Program-made: the position numbers and the translations under genes | Shown here: in pieces, positions 1-13,400 of the stretch | Numbering within the stretch: position 1 is the first letter of the stretch | Layout: every line of letters begins with the position of its first letter | Source of the DNA: Cryptomeria japonica | Lineage: Eukaryota; Streptophyta; Pinopsida; Cupressales; Cupressaceae | Length of the DNA stretch: 64,000 bases | NCBI RefSeq assembly: GCF_030272615.1 | Contig: NC_081406.1 | Coordinates: forward strand, 218,930,997-218,994,996 | Direction: 5' to 3' | The notes under the pieces: model-generated | Databases searched by the model: none | What the model saw: only the letters and a program-made list of their open reading frames with translations | Told to the model about the DNA's origin: nothing

Positions 1-1517
1 TTGTTTCCTGTTGTTATTTCCTCAACAAAAATCTAAAATTCTGCAAAATGTTTAGGACTTCGGCAGAAGTATGAGTGGAGCTCGTGGACTAGATCTTCAA
101 CTTTTGACACTGTAGGGAACTTGCTTACAATTCTATATTCTAAATTCATTCGATGGGCCATGCAGTGAATGCCAACCATGTATGGTGCAATACTAGTTTT
201 TAATCTTGTGCAAAGACCGATCCTTTGACCTTGCATTACTGCAGCTCCATGAGATCCAACACACACCAAATTCTTGGCAATTGTCAAGTCATCCATACTA
301 GCAATTTCATTCAAAGCTTTCTTAACTTCCAAATATAAATTTTCTATTGTTGAATCACCCCTCATTTTATGAACACAGAGTAAATGAGCTCGACAGACAT
401 GTTCTTTTATGGTATACACATGCATACAAAACCAAGCAGTGTTATCTACCTCAGTAACTTCATCTATGGATAATGAAATAAAATTGGACTCTTTTACACT
501 CTCTTGTAAATTTTTCTTTTCCACCTCAGCGAGATAGTTTTCCATTTCCCATCGAGTGTTTATTGACCAATGTGACATAGCATAGTGAGGAAAATTCAAA
601 AAAGATAATAAATTACTATATTTTGGGAAATATTTCATAGGATGCCCTCTCGATAGAATATGAAAAATAACACTCATCTAAATAGTCTTTGCTAGGTTTG
701 CATCTTTCGCTGCATGTTCAAGCCCAACCTTGATTGTATTTCCAAATCCACTATTACCAATCAATGTCATTTTGTGGTTATGCTCTTCATATTCCTTGAC
801 ATACTTAACATGAAGACATTATTCCTTTGATTTCCATCTTACTATTGGTGTTTCCTTTCCATCTATGATCTACTTTTCATAAACCTTACCAGTATGCTTT
901 TCTATGGTGTCAAGCTTTAGTTGCATCTTCTTCTCTCTTTTAGTTTTCTAGCTACAAATCTTACACCTGCATTTTGTTGGTTGTTCATAATTGTTTGGGA
1001 TTGGTTCAATGAATGGGTACTTTGCTACCCAATAATTCTTAAAACTCCTTGTCATCTCCCACTGTCACCCTAGTTTTACTTTCCTTTTTCTTTTCTTCCT
1101 ACCAACATCATCTTTAGTACTAGCATTTGAATCCGAGGGAATTATCGCATTATGTGTATCCCTTAGAACATCTTCTACTATGTCGATAATGTCATCCTCA
1201 TTTGACACATTTAACTCAATGACAATCCCACCTTGTGGTGGTGGTGAGCTACTGTGAATGGCTTCTGCAATTACAAAAGTTGATGAACCGAAAACTTTGC
1301 CAATTCCAAAGAAACACTTTATGGTAGTATCTTTAAGTTTAAGTTTTGGGCATTTTGATGGCCTCCCAGTCCCTTCAGTTTTACCACCTTGGGGAGTCTT
1401 ACCCTTGTCTGACATCCCAATCCCCTCACCACCCTGAGGAGTCTTAGTCTCACCCTTGTCTGACATCTCAATTCCTTCACCACCCTCAGGAGTCTCACCC
1501 ATGTCTGATTGTGACAT
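1..1517 (-). pseudogene. hAT-type transposase pseudogene (ZNF862/DUF4371-like), truncated by window edge
   Basis: Reading down from 1517, one frame runs to position 33 and is broken only by in-frame stops (about 1065, 960, 900, 825 and 678); no frameshift is needed. The N-terminal 150 residues carry three Gly/Glu-rich repeats of the type GGEGI.MSDKG, a basic stretch KKRKRK and an acidic stretch. Next comes a C-x-C-x2-C cluster (KCRCKIC), probably the start of a TTF/BED-like zinc finger. The 214-residue segment 677-33 contains SIDEVTEVDNTAWF (first catalytic Asp region of this hAT subgroup), then SHGAAVMQGQ and GIHCMAHRMNL, the usual signatures of ZNF862/KIAA1586-like hAT transposases. The C-terminal dimerisation domain would lie beyond the window. 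Four of five stops fit CAA, CAG or CGA changed to a stop. The assignment is firm at family level; the element ends are not defined. Confidence 0.8.
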
Positions 1518-2527
1518 CTTGAGTCTTGACCTCTCACTATGAATTAATAGTTAAAACTAATACTATCAAGTATGAAGAAATGATTACTCACCTTTATTCC
1601 TTCTCAATTCTCTAAATTGGGAATCGGGAATGCTTGGGCCTGTGTTGCAGGATTTTAACTCTGGCCCTCTACCCTACAATGAAATTCGACATTCCAACTC
1701 AAATTGCAGAATGTGAATTGAGAGCTCCCAAATTTACTAATTAGACACAAACAAATTGTAAGAAAGAGTGTATTTATATCAATCCATGATTGCATTTTTG
1801 GTGAATTGCGCAGGCGTTTCAAAATGCATCTTGATTTAAGCGAGATGAAATGGGTCCTTGAATTCTTATAATGTTTTAATTGATATTGGTGAATTTGGCC
1901 AACACGTGCAATGAACATTTAATTTACTATTGACGAATTAGAAACTGGGTACGTGGTCATTTTACTATTTCTGGCGAATAACAGAGGTGATTTAATACCC
2001 ACATCTGAGTGATTCCAGGTGAATATTACGGGCATGCACGTTGAATGGTGTGTGGTCAATGGCGAAGCCAGAATACAGTGTACCGTTAACCCCAAAATTC
2101 CAGGTGATTTGACCACTCTGTTGCCCCAGACTATTCGCCATTACCTTTAAAAAAAATGTGGAATTCGCCAATTGGCGAAGATTCGCCACTAAAAAATTCT
2201 TTGTATGGATCCCAAAGAGAAAGGAAATTTCCTTGATAACAATAGCACTAAGTACCATCTAGGAGCTAATGTGTCTTTATTCATTGAGAGGACCACAAAT
2301 AGATAGGTGGTTCCTAGGTTTTTCTCCTTTATCCTTAAACAAAAAAAGAAAGGAAAAAATATTTCTTCTAGTAAAGTAAGTTAAGCTTCCTTAAGAAAAT
2401 CAAGAGGAAGAAAACTGAGTTTGGTGATATCAAAAACTGTATCTAAAAGATAAGAGAGAAGATAAAATTCCTAAATGCTACTATAGATTTAGGAATACTA
2501 TAGAGACACAACCAAGCAAGGATTGTC
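1518..2527. other. non-coding stretch upstream of the hAT ORF with a TTCGCCA motif cluster
   Basis: No gene is seen here. The heptamer TTCGCCA or its complement TGGCGAA occurs at 1972, 2060, 2134, 2164, 2173 and 2182, three copies on each strand in about 220 bp. The three at 2164-2188 alternate orientation. Such subterminal motif clusters are typical transposase-binding regions of hAT elements, so this may be the 5-prime end of the element to the left. A terminal inverted repeat was not found. The part from about 2200 to 2527 may belong to the LINE leader. Confidence 0.4.
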
Positions 2528-4146
2528 ATGAAGCTTAATTGCACTTCTTGGAATGTTAGAGGACATGAGTCACCTGATAGAAAATATATTATTAGAAGTT
2601 TTCTTAACTTGGATAATAACAAGGATGTCATCCTCCAAGAAGTTAAAGCCACTAGGTTTACCCTAGGAACCAATATCAACTTCATATGGAAGAATTCCTC
2701 ACAATTTGTCACAAAACATGAGAAAGGGATAGATGGGAAAATTATTATACTCTCTAAGACATGGAAACAATATGTATCTACCCATGAAAACTCCCCATGC
2801 AACAGATTGTTTGGGTTAACACAGAGAAGGAAGATATTAAATTTGGAATTTTCTCTATATACTCTCTCAATGAATATAGAGAAATAATTGGCCTATGGAA
2901 GTGGCTATGTAACTTGAATGAAATACCTTGGATCTTGGGGGGTGATATAAATATGGTTGAGAACATGAAAGATAAGAAGTGAGGTATTGAAATGGATTGG
3001 AAGGGAAATAAAAAATATTTATGGAAGAGAATGAAATATAAACTAAATTTGTTTGACCCTCTTGAAGGGTTGAAGAAGGATAACACTAATATTTGGTACA
3101 CTTGGTGTAATGCACAAAAAGGACTTGTAGAAGAACATGTTGCAGGTTAGACTGGTTCTATGCTAATAGAGACTTTTTAATTTTGATCCAAAATACTATA
3201 GGATTAAAGTTAATGTTCACCAATATTCTCCATTTGATCACCACCCTATTAGGGAAAGGATATTATTGAGTAGTAGATATGAAGAAAGAATTTAGAAATA
3301 ATATTGCTTCATCCTCAACACCAATCTACTACAAGATGAAGACTATAAGGATGAAATTTTCACCCTTAGAGAGATCAACAAGTGGATGATAAGAGACATA
3401 AGTGCTATTGAAAAATGAAACCATGATGTTAATGGTTGGAAGGTTCTATTCCAAACCATTGGCAGGAAAAGAGCTACAAATAGAAGGAAAGAGGAAAATT
3501 TATTACAATATAGGTTGTTGAAACATTAGAGTTGTATATAGGAGAACCCATTAAATAAAAAGTTGTGTAAGGAACTCACCACAACAAAAAACTCTTAAGA
3601 AAACTACATGTTAACAAAATTTATAGGCTCAAATTAAGAGCCAAACTAAATTGGTTAAACAACGGTGATAAAGGCACTAGATTCTTTTTTAGATACATCA
3701 AGAAAAACTGAGTGAAAGAATAGATTGAAATTTTTTGGCATGAAGACAATTTTATCTCTAACAAGATGACATAAAAAGACAATTCTTTCTCTTTTACAAG
3801 AATCTATTTACATTGGAAGGGAACACGATTGATAATCACAATGCTAGAGGACACCTTAAGAAAGTTTTTCCTAATAAAGTAAAAAAAGAAGATGAAATCA
3901 GATTAAAAGAAAAAAATTCCAACGATGAAATTAGGAAAGCTAAGATGAATCTTAATAATGACAAATTTCTAGGGTTTGATGGGCTACCCATTAATTTTAT
4001 TGAACCATTGGATGTGTGATGATTTACTTCAAGTTTACAAGTAAGCACTTAGTAAAGGTTCCTTCGGAAATAATATCAATAAAGGTATTATCAAGATACT
4101 CCCCAAAGAGGGTGATAGGACACTAATTAAAAATTAGAGACCAATT
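2528..4146 (+). pseudogene. L1-type LINE, 5-prime half: endonuclease and start of reverse transcriptase
   Basis: The ORF opening at 2528 begins with CTSWNVRG, the start of the apurinic-type endonuclease of L1 elements, followed by ILQEVKATRF (catalytic Glu region). After a frameshift near 2820 it continues with PWILGGDINMVEN (the GDFN motif) and a decayed stretch ending in NIWYTWCNAQKG. From about 3920 the reverse-transcriptase entry region is visible (NDKFLGFDGLPINF). The text stops at 4146 in the conserved GDR-LIKN-RPI motif and resumes in frame at 55046. Several frameshifts and stops make it a dead copy. ORF1 is not recognised upstream, so it is either 5-prime truncated or too decayed to read. 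Confidence 0.85.
4142..4146. repeat. target-site duplication of element Y (left copy; right copy at 55046-55050)
   Basis: CAATT occurs directly before the left LTR and directly after the right LTR. Removing the element and one copy restores the LINE reading frame across the RT motif RPIT. The left boundary is uncertain by one base because the terminal dinucleotide there is degenerate. Confidence 0.8.
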
Positions 4147-5361
4147 GTCAAGATGAGGAAATTCGATTTAGCAAAATCACATGCATGCAATGTTAAATAA
4201 GCAAACAAAGGCATAAAAGAATATAAAGGAAATTTGTTTCACCTTCATTATTCACCTCCTATGATTGAGTGGGAAGTGGAATGTTCCTTTGGTGTCCACT
4301 TTATTTGATCCACTACACAACAAATGAGAGGATTTGGATAGTGCGAGTGATTGATTAGCTTATATGAAGAAATATTTGGGCATGATGTGGGTGCAATGGA
4401 TGATTTTGTTTCTCAAAGGGACAACATAAAAATGTGGAAAATATGGATATGATTGTGAAGGGTGGAGACTCTAATTCATAGATTGGAGAGGCCCAAAATG
4501 GATGACCAAGATTAAAGAGAAATGGAGGGCTAGGATTGAAAGTGAGTGGGAGTGGATTTGAGAGGACAAGTAGGAGATCCAAGAGATTTTCCATAAAGAG
4601 ATTTCTTGTCCCCACAGTTCCCAAGTATATGGGGAAGAGTTCCCAAAGTACCTTGGGAAGGGAGTAAAGGAATTTAAAATTCCTTGGGACAGGATGAGGG
4701 GAATTAAAAATTTTTAAGAAAGAAGGAGCATGGGGAGAATAAAGAATAAAAGGAACTAAAAATTTCTTGGCCTAAAGAGGGGTCCAGGGGGAGATGAAAG
4801 GGATTTGACATTCCTTGAATGTACAAAAGTGATTAGCATTTAAGGTTGGAGGATAAGATGGGAAAGCCATTTATGGAAAAGAGTTGGCCCATTCCTAATC
4901 AAGGTGATTAGGGATGTGCAAATGACTAAGATGAGTGATTAGGTGGGTTAATCAAGGTTAGAGTGAAAGTCGGCAAGCTAGAAGGATGGGAAATGAGGAG
5001 AGATAATGAGTGGAGGAATATAAAACTGGAAGAAATTATAATCATGATTAAGATAAAATTAATTAGGCTAGATGATGGGGATTACAAGGGTGGTTTGTAG
5101 GAATCAAGGGATTAGTTAATTAACTGATATTAAATAACTAATTAGGATTTAGAAGAAATATTGACTAAGGTTGGAAATTGAAATGATTTTAGAAGAATTG
5201 GATATATTTAATTTGATAAATTAATTATAAGGTTAAAGTAATAAAATTAATTAAAATATAATTTAATTAATTTTAAGGAGTACTAACATAATTAATATAA
5301 TTAATTATGCAAAAAGGCCAAATTAATTAAATATTAATTTAATTAATTTTAGGTGTCTACA
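4147..5361 (-). repeat. 3-prime LTR of element Y
   Basis: This is a copy of 53848-55045. Shared landmarks are ACACAACAAATGAGAGG, the gggcatgatgt block and an AT-rich stretch of TTAATTAA-type words near the start. The minus-strand start TGTAGACACCTAAAA is the same as in the X family LTRs. The two Y LTRs differ at many positions and by small indels, so the insertion is old. Confidence 0.85.
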
Positions 5362-5378
5362 TTTTGCCCCTCTTTTAC
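5362..5378 (-). other. polypurine tract of element Y
   Basis: On the minus strand the purine-rich AAAAGAGGGGCAAAA stands directly before the TGTAGACACC start of the 3-prime LTR. The X family has nearly the same tract at 16542-16556 and 40402-40416. This is the expected plus-strand primer site. Confidence 0.75.
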
Positions 5379-6249
5379 ACAATAACAAAATTGGTAACTG
5401 GTAAAAGAAAAAAAAAAAGATTCCCCAGCATGAAGATGCAGGTAAGGTATGCCCCCTCAAGAATTTAATAGGAAAATTAACAATTTTACGAGAGAATTCT
5501 TGAAAAGATGAAAATAGTAGAAAATGATGAAGAGAATGACATGAAGAGGACATGGGGAAAAAGCATGGAGAAGGGCGGAAAAGGAGCAGATGAAAAGCAA
5601 TAGAAGGGAAAAAGAAGGGCTTATATAGGCCACATGAGCCCATAGAAGGGTCATTTTCACACTCACAAGTCAATGAGAAATAGAGAGTATAGAGCGAAGG
5701 GGCAAAGATGGTGCACATTCCATATCACGAGCAATGTGGCAAGAGAGTTTGACTTTTCCAATGACCACCCAAGTATGGACCACTAGTACATACCACTATG
5801 CTAACTTTGTCATCTTAGTAGGGTAGCATTAAATAGAGGCATTTAATGAGGGAAAAAATGGCAATAAGGCACAGACATCGATCACTTGATTGATGTCTAC
5901 ACCTGAGGATCGTCTTTTGTGTGACAAATCCCCATTTATGTAGGCAATGCATCATCTATGTAGGCATCGATCAGGTGATCGACATCTACAATGGTGAGGA
6001 AAAGGGAAAAGTGGGGTGACCTGAGGATTACCATCTATGTTCTGCAGAATGGCACCAAGGATTTGGTTTCAACATCTTCATAAGGAGAAATGTCATCTCT
6101 GCCTAAAGGTAAAGGGAAAAAGAAAGGACTAAAAAAGAAGGATCCCAAGGGCTTCCAAGGGATTCCTAGGGAACGAGATGCGAGAATATAGAAGAAGAAG
6201 GATAACATGAGTGAAATCGTTGGTGTAGGAGGATTTGGGGCCATTATAG
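5379..6249. other. Y 3-prime untranslated region, no gene seen
   Basis: This is internal sequence of Y between the polypurine tract and the antisense mobile-domain ORF. It contains short open frames on the minus strand without family features. Imperfect repeats of a 'cgatcaggtgatcgacatctaca' type occur at about 5878-5900 and 5966-5990. Nothing else is recognised. Confidence 0.5.
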
Positions 6250-8390
6250 TCATGGGAGTATTGGCCTTCCATAATGAGATATCGTAGCTAGTTGACTAGA
6301 GTTGAAAGGGATGTGTTGTGTCATGTCAGGATACAATGGGTATTCAGGTGGCCGAGGATTTGTATGCACAAAAAAATGATAACACCACTTGTGGAGTGAT
6401 GGCATAGTGAGATGCACTCCATCCACCTGCCTATTGGAGAGGCATCCATTACCTTAGAGGATGTGTGGCATATCTTGCTAGTTCTGATTTGTGGTGTCAT
6501 TCCAGAGTACTAGTTAGAGAGCAAGGAGTACTACTTGCATCATATGTGGCAGACTGATGAGCTTCCCAAGGATAGGACATGGATGATGCTGGAGCGGGAG
6601 ATGGAGCCACATCAACGGATTCCCCAAATCATGTTATATATCTGTGGTTTGATTAGTGGTCGAATGATGCCTGATCTCAGTGGGCATGGATTTTCAATTG
6701 GCTCGTTGAGATGTTTATATTATATTATGGAGGGGGGAGTGCAACATGTTTGGGGGTTTTCCATACTCAGGCAATTGTATCACAATATACACATGTGTGT
6801 CTATTAGGGATACAAGAAACTAAGGACTAGCATGACAATGTTACATATATTTGCATTTGAGCACATAGTCATGTGTCAGCCTCTTGGAATCAAGGAGTGA
6901 CAATAATGGTATGGTTATGTTGACAGATATGGAGGTTTGCTACACTATACACATTTAGGCATGATGGGCTTTTAGCATTGATGTAGTGATGAGATGATGG
7001 ATTTTACTTGGCACCCCTACAGACTCTACGAGCACTGGGAAGATTATGCCTATTATCTTTCTTTTTTCCAAAAACAATGTTGAATGATCGACCGCATTGT
7101 ACATGTGATAGATCAGTACCTTCCTCACTGGGTGGTGTGATAGTTTGGCCTACGAAAAAATATTGATGATGAGGAGGGCACCCATCCTTGGATTACATGG
7201 GATACAACTACATGGGGAGATGCCATAGGTACTATCAAGGATTGAGTTAGGTAGATTGGGATGACACCAGTGCCTTGGGACCCTAGGCTAGATATTACTG
7301 ATGCTTGTTGTATAGGGGCATATGCAGTGTGGTGGGAGTTCTACTACCCAGTTTGATTGACTAAACTAGGGGTGCTAGCACCAGATTAGATTTATTTGTC
7401 AGTTGATTAGGTCATTAGAGGGGATGAAAAGGATGGAGAAGATGGAGGTGGGAGAGGGAGAGGCTGAGGTGGAGGAGTTAGAGGAGGCTAGAGAGGACAT
7501 AGAGTAGGGAGAGTTCAATGGAGGGGACAGAGGAGAGGGATTTAGGGTGCACATGTATATGTACTAGGAGCAACCATACAAGTATAGGTTCAAGTGGGAT
7601 GATAAGTCTAGATCCCAACAACGGCACCACCAATAGTGCCTCTACCAACTCAGCCACTTCAGGGGCCACATTTGTAGGTACAGGTGCCCCATATTTCACA
7701 AGCCATCGTAGATTAGGTTACCCTTGAGCAAGATATAGAGAGGGATTGGGCCATGAGCATGGAAAATGAGATAGGCCAAGGGAGGGATAGGGTAGATGGG
7801 GAGTAGGCTCATGTAGAGAGCCTATAGGTCAAGGTTGACAAGGAGCAAGCCAGAGAAGATGGGCTCCAAGTGGAGAGGAACATGCTATAGGTGGCTCTAG
7901 AGAGAGTGGCGATGGAGAGGGATTCTTATTGCACAAAGGTAGATACCACAAAAAGGTATGTTACAAGAAGCCCACTGGGGAGAGATGGTGGAAAAGATGG
8001 AGAGAATAGATACATAGATGGAGGGACTGAGGGCATGACTAGCATAGGTAGAGGGTGGTGCCACCCACCTCAAGGGGGAGAGAGATGTGGCTAGACAGTT
8101 GCTCATACTAGCTAAGATGACATAGGTTTTCACTAATGCAATGGAGTCACGTCGAGCTATGAAGAGGGACCTAAGAGAGGCTTAGTACTATAGGGATCTC
8201 TATCAAGATATGGTCCCTATAGACTAGCGAGCAATGTCCTTTGTGAAGAGGACACAAAATCGACATACATGATTGTAGACATCCAGAGAGTCAGTGGGTA
8301 TGAGAGCTTTGTGAGCACCATTGATAGGGCGATCAAGAGGAGAGAGGGATCTAGGTGTAGCCAATAGAGAGAGCACTAGATAGCATTATG
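6250..8390 (+). pseudogene. plant mobile domain (PMD)-type ORF, antisense in element Y
   Basis: Read on the plus strand, opposite to Y, the decayed frame gives, in order: TPLVE-WHSEMHSIHLPIGE, EASITLEDVWHILLVLI, then an open stretch 6535-6807 with ICGLISGRMMPDLSGHGF and GFSILRQLYHNIH, and FAFEHIVMCQPLGI. This order matches the plant mobile domain (aminotransferase-like PMD, as in the MAIN/MAIL proteins), including the WxP.....F.L..GE.t.tLeDv entry motif. Downstream (7380-8390) lies a Gly/Arg-rich then charged, possibly coiled-coil tail. There are many stops. Its place between integrase and the 3-prime LTR fits the additional antisense ORFs known from Tat-lineage elements. It is one of several element-borne relatives of the host PMD genes, not a host gene. 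Confidence 0.7.
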
Positions 8391-9330
8391 ACGTGGAATT
8401 TTGATGACCCTTTGGAGATTATATATGATTGCATTTCCATTGGACATATCATTATATATATATATATTTGAGGCAACACATGATTTTGGCAGTGATTTAT
8501 TTGTTGTTGTACTTATGGTGGATAGTTATCATGGACTGTGGTACTTTTTATGATGGATTCATGATGATGCATGCTTATGTTTATTTGATGATTATTATGA
8601 TATTGTTGACATGTTTGTGATGTAGGGTAGATGTATGCATGTATGATATTTATGATGTATGGATTGCTATTATGAGGCAAGTGTTATGATTCTATGTATG
8701 AGATGTTCCTGACATATTGTAAATGATGGATGAGATATATGCATATGTATGTGATGTATGTACAATGTGTGTGCTATGATGATATGGATGTGTATAATGA
8801 TGTCTAACCTATTATGTATTCAGGGTGGACTATGGATGAATGCCTATATGATGTATTGATTATTTACAAAATATGCATGATGAATGGTTTATAATATGTT
8901 ATGTAGCAAGGAATGCATAAATGATTTTGATATGGAATGATGCATATGCATGATTGTGATGATGGTTATGTGAATGGAATGGTAACATAATGTTATAAAA
9001 TATGATGGAATGCAATGATTGTGGCTTGATATAATAAGATATAAAATGAAATTATTATGATAATGAGATGATAATGATGCATAATAATATGTCATGGGCC
9101 TTAAATGAGATGAAATGAACCCTAAAGATGATAATAAAATTGAACATGAAATGCAACTTATAATGATAAAAATAAAATTGAAGCCTACAATGATAATGCA
9201 GATGAACCTAGGGATAAATACAAATGATTAAATGAAGTTATCATGAAAATGAAAGTGGATGAGTTTTTTGTGATGTGCCAATCGTAACATGATGAAGTAT
9301 ATAGGATAGAAGAAGAAGAAGAAGAAGGGG
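8391..9330. repeat. low-complexity ATG/GAT-rich stretch with microsatellites
   Basis: The sequence is dominated by ATGATG, TGATGTATG and GCATATG words, with a short (AT)n run at 8450-8468 and an (AGA)n run at about 9309-9327. It shows no coding features. Such hypervariable regions are common in the 3-prime untranslated part of Tat elements. Confidence 0.6.
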
Positions 9331-10479
9331 GAAGGGTGAATAAATTGGAGACTCCAGGAGAAATGGATGATAAGTGAGGTGAATGGATGGATGGGATTTT
9401 TGTTATGTAAATGTGGAGAGAAAACCTAGTTTTGATATTGCCATAGATTATCTACACCACTAACTATAAAAGTCAAGATGTTCTGAATATCCAAGGCATG
9501 GGCTAGACTCTCAAACAATAGGTTATTTTTGTACACACCTGCTCACAAACATTGATGAAGGTGTAAGTTCAAGACTATTGGAACATACAAGAGAAACCTT
9601 CAAACAATAATACCACAAAAAGATGCCCCACTATACTCCAATCCAAGACATACCTTGATATGTGATCAAGGCAACCTTGACTAGATATAGACATAGGGAA
9701 CACAATCAAAATCAAAGTGAAAAGACCACTCATGAAAATGACATACACATGGCCAAATGACATCTATTACCAAGAGTAGGATAGGGATTTGGATAAATTG
9801 TCGGATATGGGAAGGATGCATCCCAATGGTCAAGGAGAATGTATGTGACTGAAAGAGTGGCAAAAATACCAAGTGGATGTGAAAGGAATGTAGATAAGAG
9901 CAATACAATATGTATGGGTGTTTAATTGATGCATAAGTCAAGAAAAGCTCATTGTCATGGGATAAAATCTTGGTGTGATGAGATGATCCTTATTCATGGT
10001 TGAGACATAGCTCATAATCTCAATAGGAGGGAGGCGAGGTAGGATCAATGAAGAGGCTAGTAGTGGAAATGAATGGGGCAAAGAGTTCCTGCACAGATAG
10101 GGGAGGGGGATAATTTGTTCAACATGGGTAAATTAATGGATTTCATTACAAAAGAAAGGTGGATGGAGGAGATGGTTGTGGTAGGATGAGTGTTCAAAAG
10201 AGAAGGTGGATCAGAATTATTTACCTTGATTCTTGCAAATAGGTTTTCACCAAGGTACTTGCCCATATCACCACAGAGTGCTTTTCACTGATGGATCAAA
10301 ATATTTTTCTTTAATTTTTTTCTTTGTATTTTTTATGCTTTTTTAAATTTATTTTTATTTTAAAAAATTGTCTCTCCAAAGATCAAGAATAGAATTTATT
10401 TAGATGTAGGATATTCATGGGCTTGTCAAGTGATTCTCTTTCAGGTGTAGCCATCGAATAAGCACTGGATCCATATTTG
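9331..10479. other. Y internal sequence downstream of pol, nothing recognised
   Basis: The stretch is AT-rich, with a T-rich block at 10295-10370. Short open frames on the minus strand have no family features. It most likely represents the region between the end of integrase and the antisense ORF of Y. Confidence 0.45.
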
Positions 10480-13400
10480 GCAGTGATGACATAGTGTCCT
10501 AATCATTTGGGCTTGAATTTTCCTTTCTTTTCTTAGTCCTGAAGATTCTCTTGATTTTCCATAAGGACAAGATCACTAATGTCAAATTCTTGGGTCCTGA
10601 CTTTCTTGTTATAGCTAAGGCAGAGGCGATTCTGATAAACCTAAAGATGATCCAAGGTATTAAGATGTTTCTCATATAACAATTCAAGCTCTTTAATCTA
10701 GCAACTCTATATTATTTGTCAGGGAGGATGTTCTCCAATGACACCTGAAATTGAGGGTATCTCAATTTAAAGTGGGAGGATGGATTCGAAACCAAAGACT
10801 AGGAAATATGGGGTTGCACCTATGGGTATTCGAATACTTGTACAATAGTTCCAAACGATAGGGTGGAGTTTCAAGTGTCGATCACGGCCAACTTCATTGA
10901 CTATTTTTATAAGGATTTTGATGAGAGTTTTGTTTGAATCGTTAGGTTGACCATTACTTTGTGGTTAGTATGGAGTGTAAAAGTAGTGTTGGATGGTGAA
11001 TTTTTGGCATAGTTATTTGACATCCTAATTCTTGAAAGGTTTTTCATTGTTTGTAATGATGACCTTAGGGATTCCATATGAAATATTAAGTAGTTTAGGA
11101 CAAAATTAGCAATTTGTTTGTCAGTGGTAAAGGTGAGTGGTATGGCTTCCACGCATGTGGTGAAGTACTCTATAGTGGTGATTATAAATTTGTGGGCATT
11201 AGAGGATGTGGGATGGATTTTACCAATGAGATCAAGTCCCCACTATGAGAAGGGGTAGGGTGTAATGAATACTTGTAGATCTTGAGATGGTGCATGAATC
11301 TTATCACCATGTTTTTTATAGGGAACACATTTCTTGACATTGTGATATGCATCCTATTCTAGTATAGGCCACTAGTATCTTGTGTGCAATAACTTCTTAA
11401 GTAGAATGAGGCTTCTTGAGTGTTCCCCAAATATACCTTTGTGTACCTCACATAATGCCTGTTTATGCTCCTCTTTTTCTAAAGACCTTAGGAGGGTTCC
11501 ATTGAAGTGCCTTTGAAACATGGTGTCTCCAAGGATAGTGTAACAGGGAAATCGGTGAATGAATGTATGTTGTTACATTCTAGTGAGGTGAGGGAGAATG
11601 TTATTATTATAAAGGTAGGCATAGGCTTCTTGATATCAGGGAGAGCTAGGACCAATGAGGACACACACCGTGTTGGATGTGGGGATATCGTATGCTAGGA
11701 CTAGAAGATGCTCAACTATGAATTCACACTTTGGACTATTTTTTGGCATCTACAAGAGGGAATTGATAGTGGCCATGGCATCCATGGCTTTGTTGTTTTT
11801 ATGAGGGATCTGCTCAAACTAAATGGAGGTGAAGTTATATTTAAAGTCCTCTACCATGTGAAGATAAAGGAGCATCTTGTTGTCCTTTGTTTGGTACTCG
11901 TCATTGGCCTGCTTAATAACAAGTTGTGAGTCTCCATAGACATGTAGGTCAGTGATCTTCCACTAAATAGCCAAATGAAGACTAGTAATGAGAGCTTCAT
12001 ATTTAGAAATATTATTTGTACATGCAAAGGCTATCTTATAGGACTTGGGTATACAATCTCCTTGAGGGGTTATTAACAAAATACAACCCCTGATCCATGT
12101 TGCATGCAAGAACCATCAAAGTAGAGTGGCTATATGGTGGATTGGGTGATTATCATGATAAAGTTATTAGGAAACTCTGTAATCAGGGGGTGTTCTCTTT
12201 CTAGAGGGGCATCGACCAAGTGATAAAAAATGAATTATCCTTTGATTTCCTTCTGATTTACATACTCAATGTCAAATTCACTTAACAACATAACCCACTT
12301 AGTGGTGCGTTCTGTAAGAGTAACCCTTGACAATAGGTATTTTAGGGGGTCAATTTTTGCAATGAGCTTTGTCTTTTGATTGAGCATGTAGTAGCAGAGC
12401 TTCTGAGTATTGAAAATAATTGCAAGGCATGCTCACTCTATTGGAGTGTACTTAAGCTCATAACCTACTAATGCACAACTAATGTAGTAGATGACATGCT
12501 CTTTTCCTTGATCAACGATTTTTTCTAATAATGCCCCCAGTGTCACTGAGGTAGTTGAGACATACAAGAGTAGTAGTTTCCTAGGAATAGGAGGCATCAA
12601 CACTAGAAGGGATGCCAAATATTCTTTGAGTTTGTCAAAGGATTTCTGGCACAAGCAATCCCCTTGAAATTTAGTGTCTTTTCACAAGAGGTGAGTGAAT
12701 GGATGACATTTATTTACAAGTTGTGTGATGAACTAACGGATGGACTGAAGTTTACCTAGTAGACTATGAAGCTACTTGAGAGTCCTAAGAGGAGGCATTT
12801 CCATAATTTCTTTGACCTTTGCCGGATCTACTTCAATTCTTTGATGTGAAACAATGAAACTGATAAATTTACCAGATGTTATTACTCCAAAGACAAACTT
12901 CTTGGGATTGAGTCTTAGCTTTTATTTTTCTAGTCTCTCAAAAATCCTTCTTAATACTATAATGTGGCCTTCATACATTTTTTATTTTCCTAAAAGATCA
13001 TCCACATAGTCTTCCATGGTGTCATGTAGGAGATCATGGAAAATGGTAGTCATTTCTCTCTCATAGGTGGCACCTACATTCTTCAATCCAAATGGCATAA
13101 CCTAATAGAAGAATGTTCCCCATAGAGTGGTAAAAGCTATCTTGTGTTGATTTTCTTCAATGATTTTGATTTGGTTACAACTTGAGAAACTATTCATCAA
13201 GGAAAGCATCTCATGTCTAGCTATGATATCAACAATTATGTAAATGTTTGGTAGGGGAAAATCATCTTTAGAACACGCTTTGTTAAGGTCTTTAAATTCT
13301 ATGCAAATGCATATGCCCCTGACGGGCTTGCCAATAGGTACAATATTTGAGACCCACTTTGAATAATCAATGGGTCATATGAAGCCCACATCAAACATTT

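Noticed and set aside
5323-5718. A 131-residue minus-strand frame rich in Phe, Ser and Leu
   Set aside because: It spans the LTR border and polypurine tract of Y and has no domain features.
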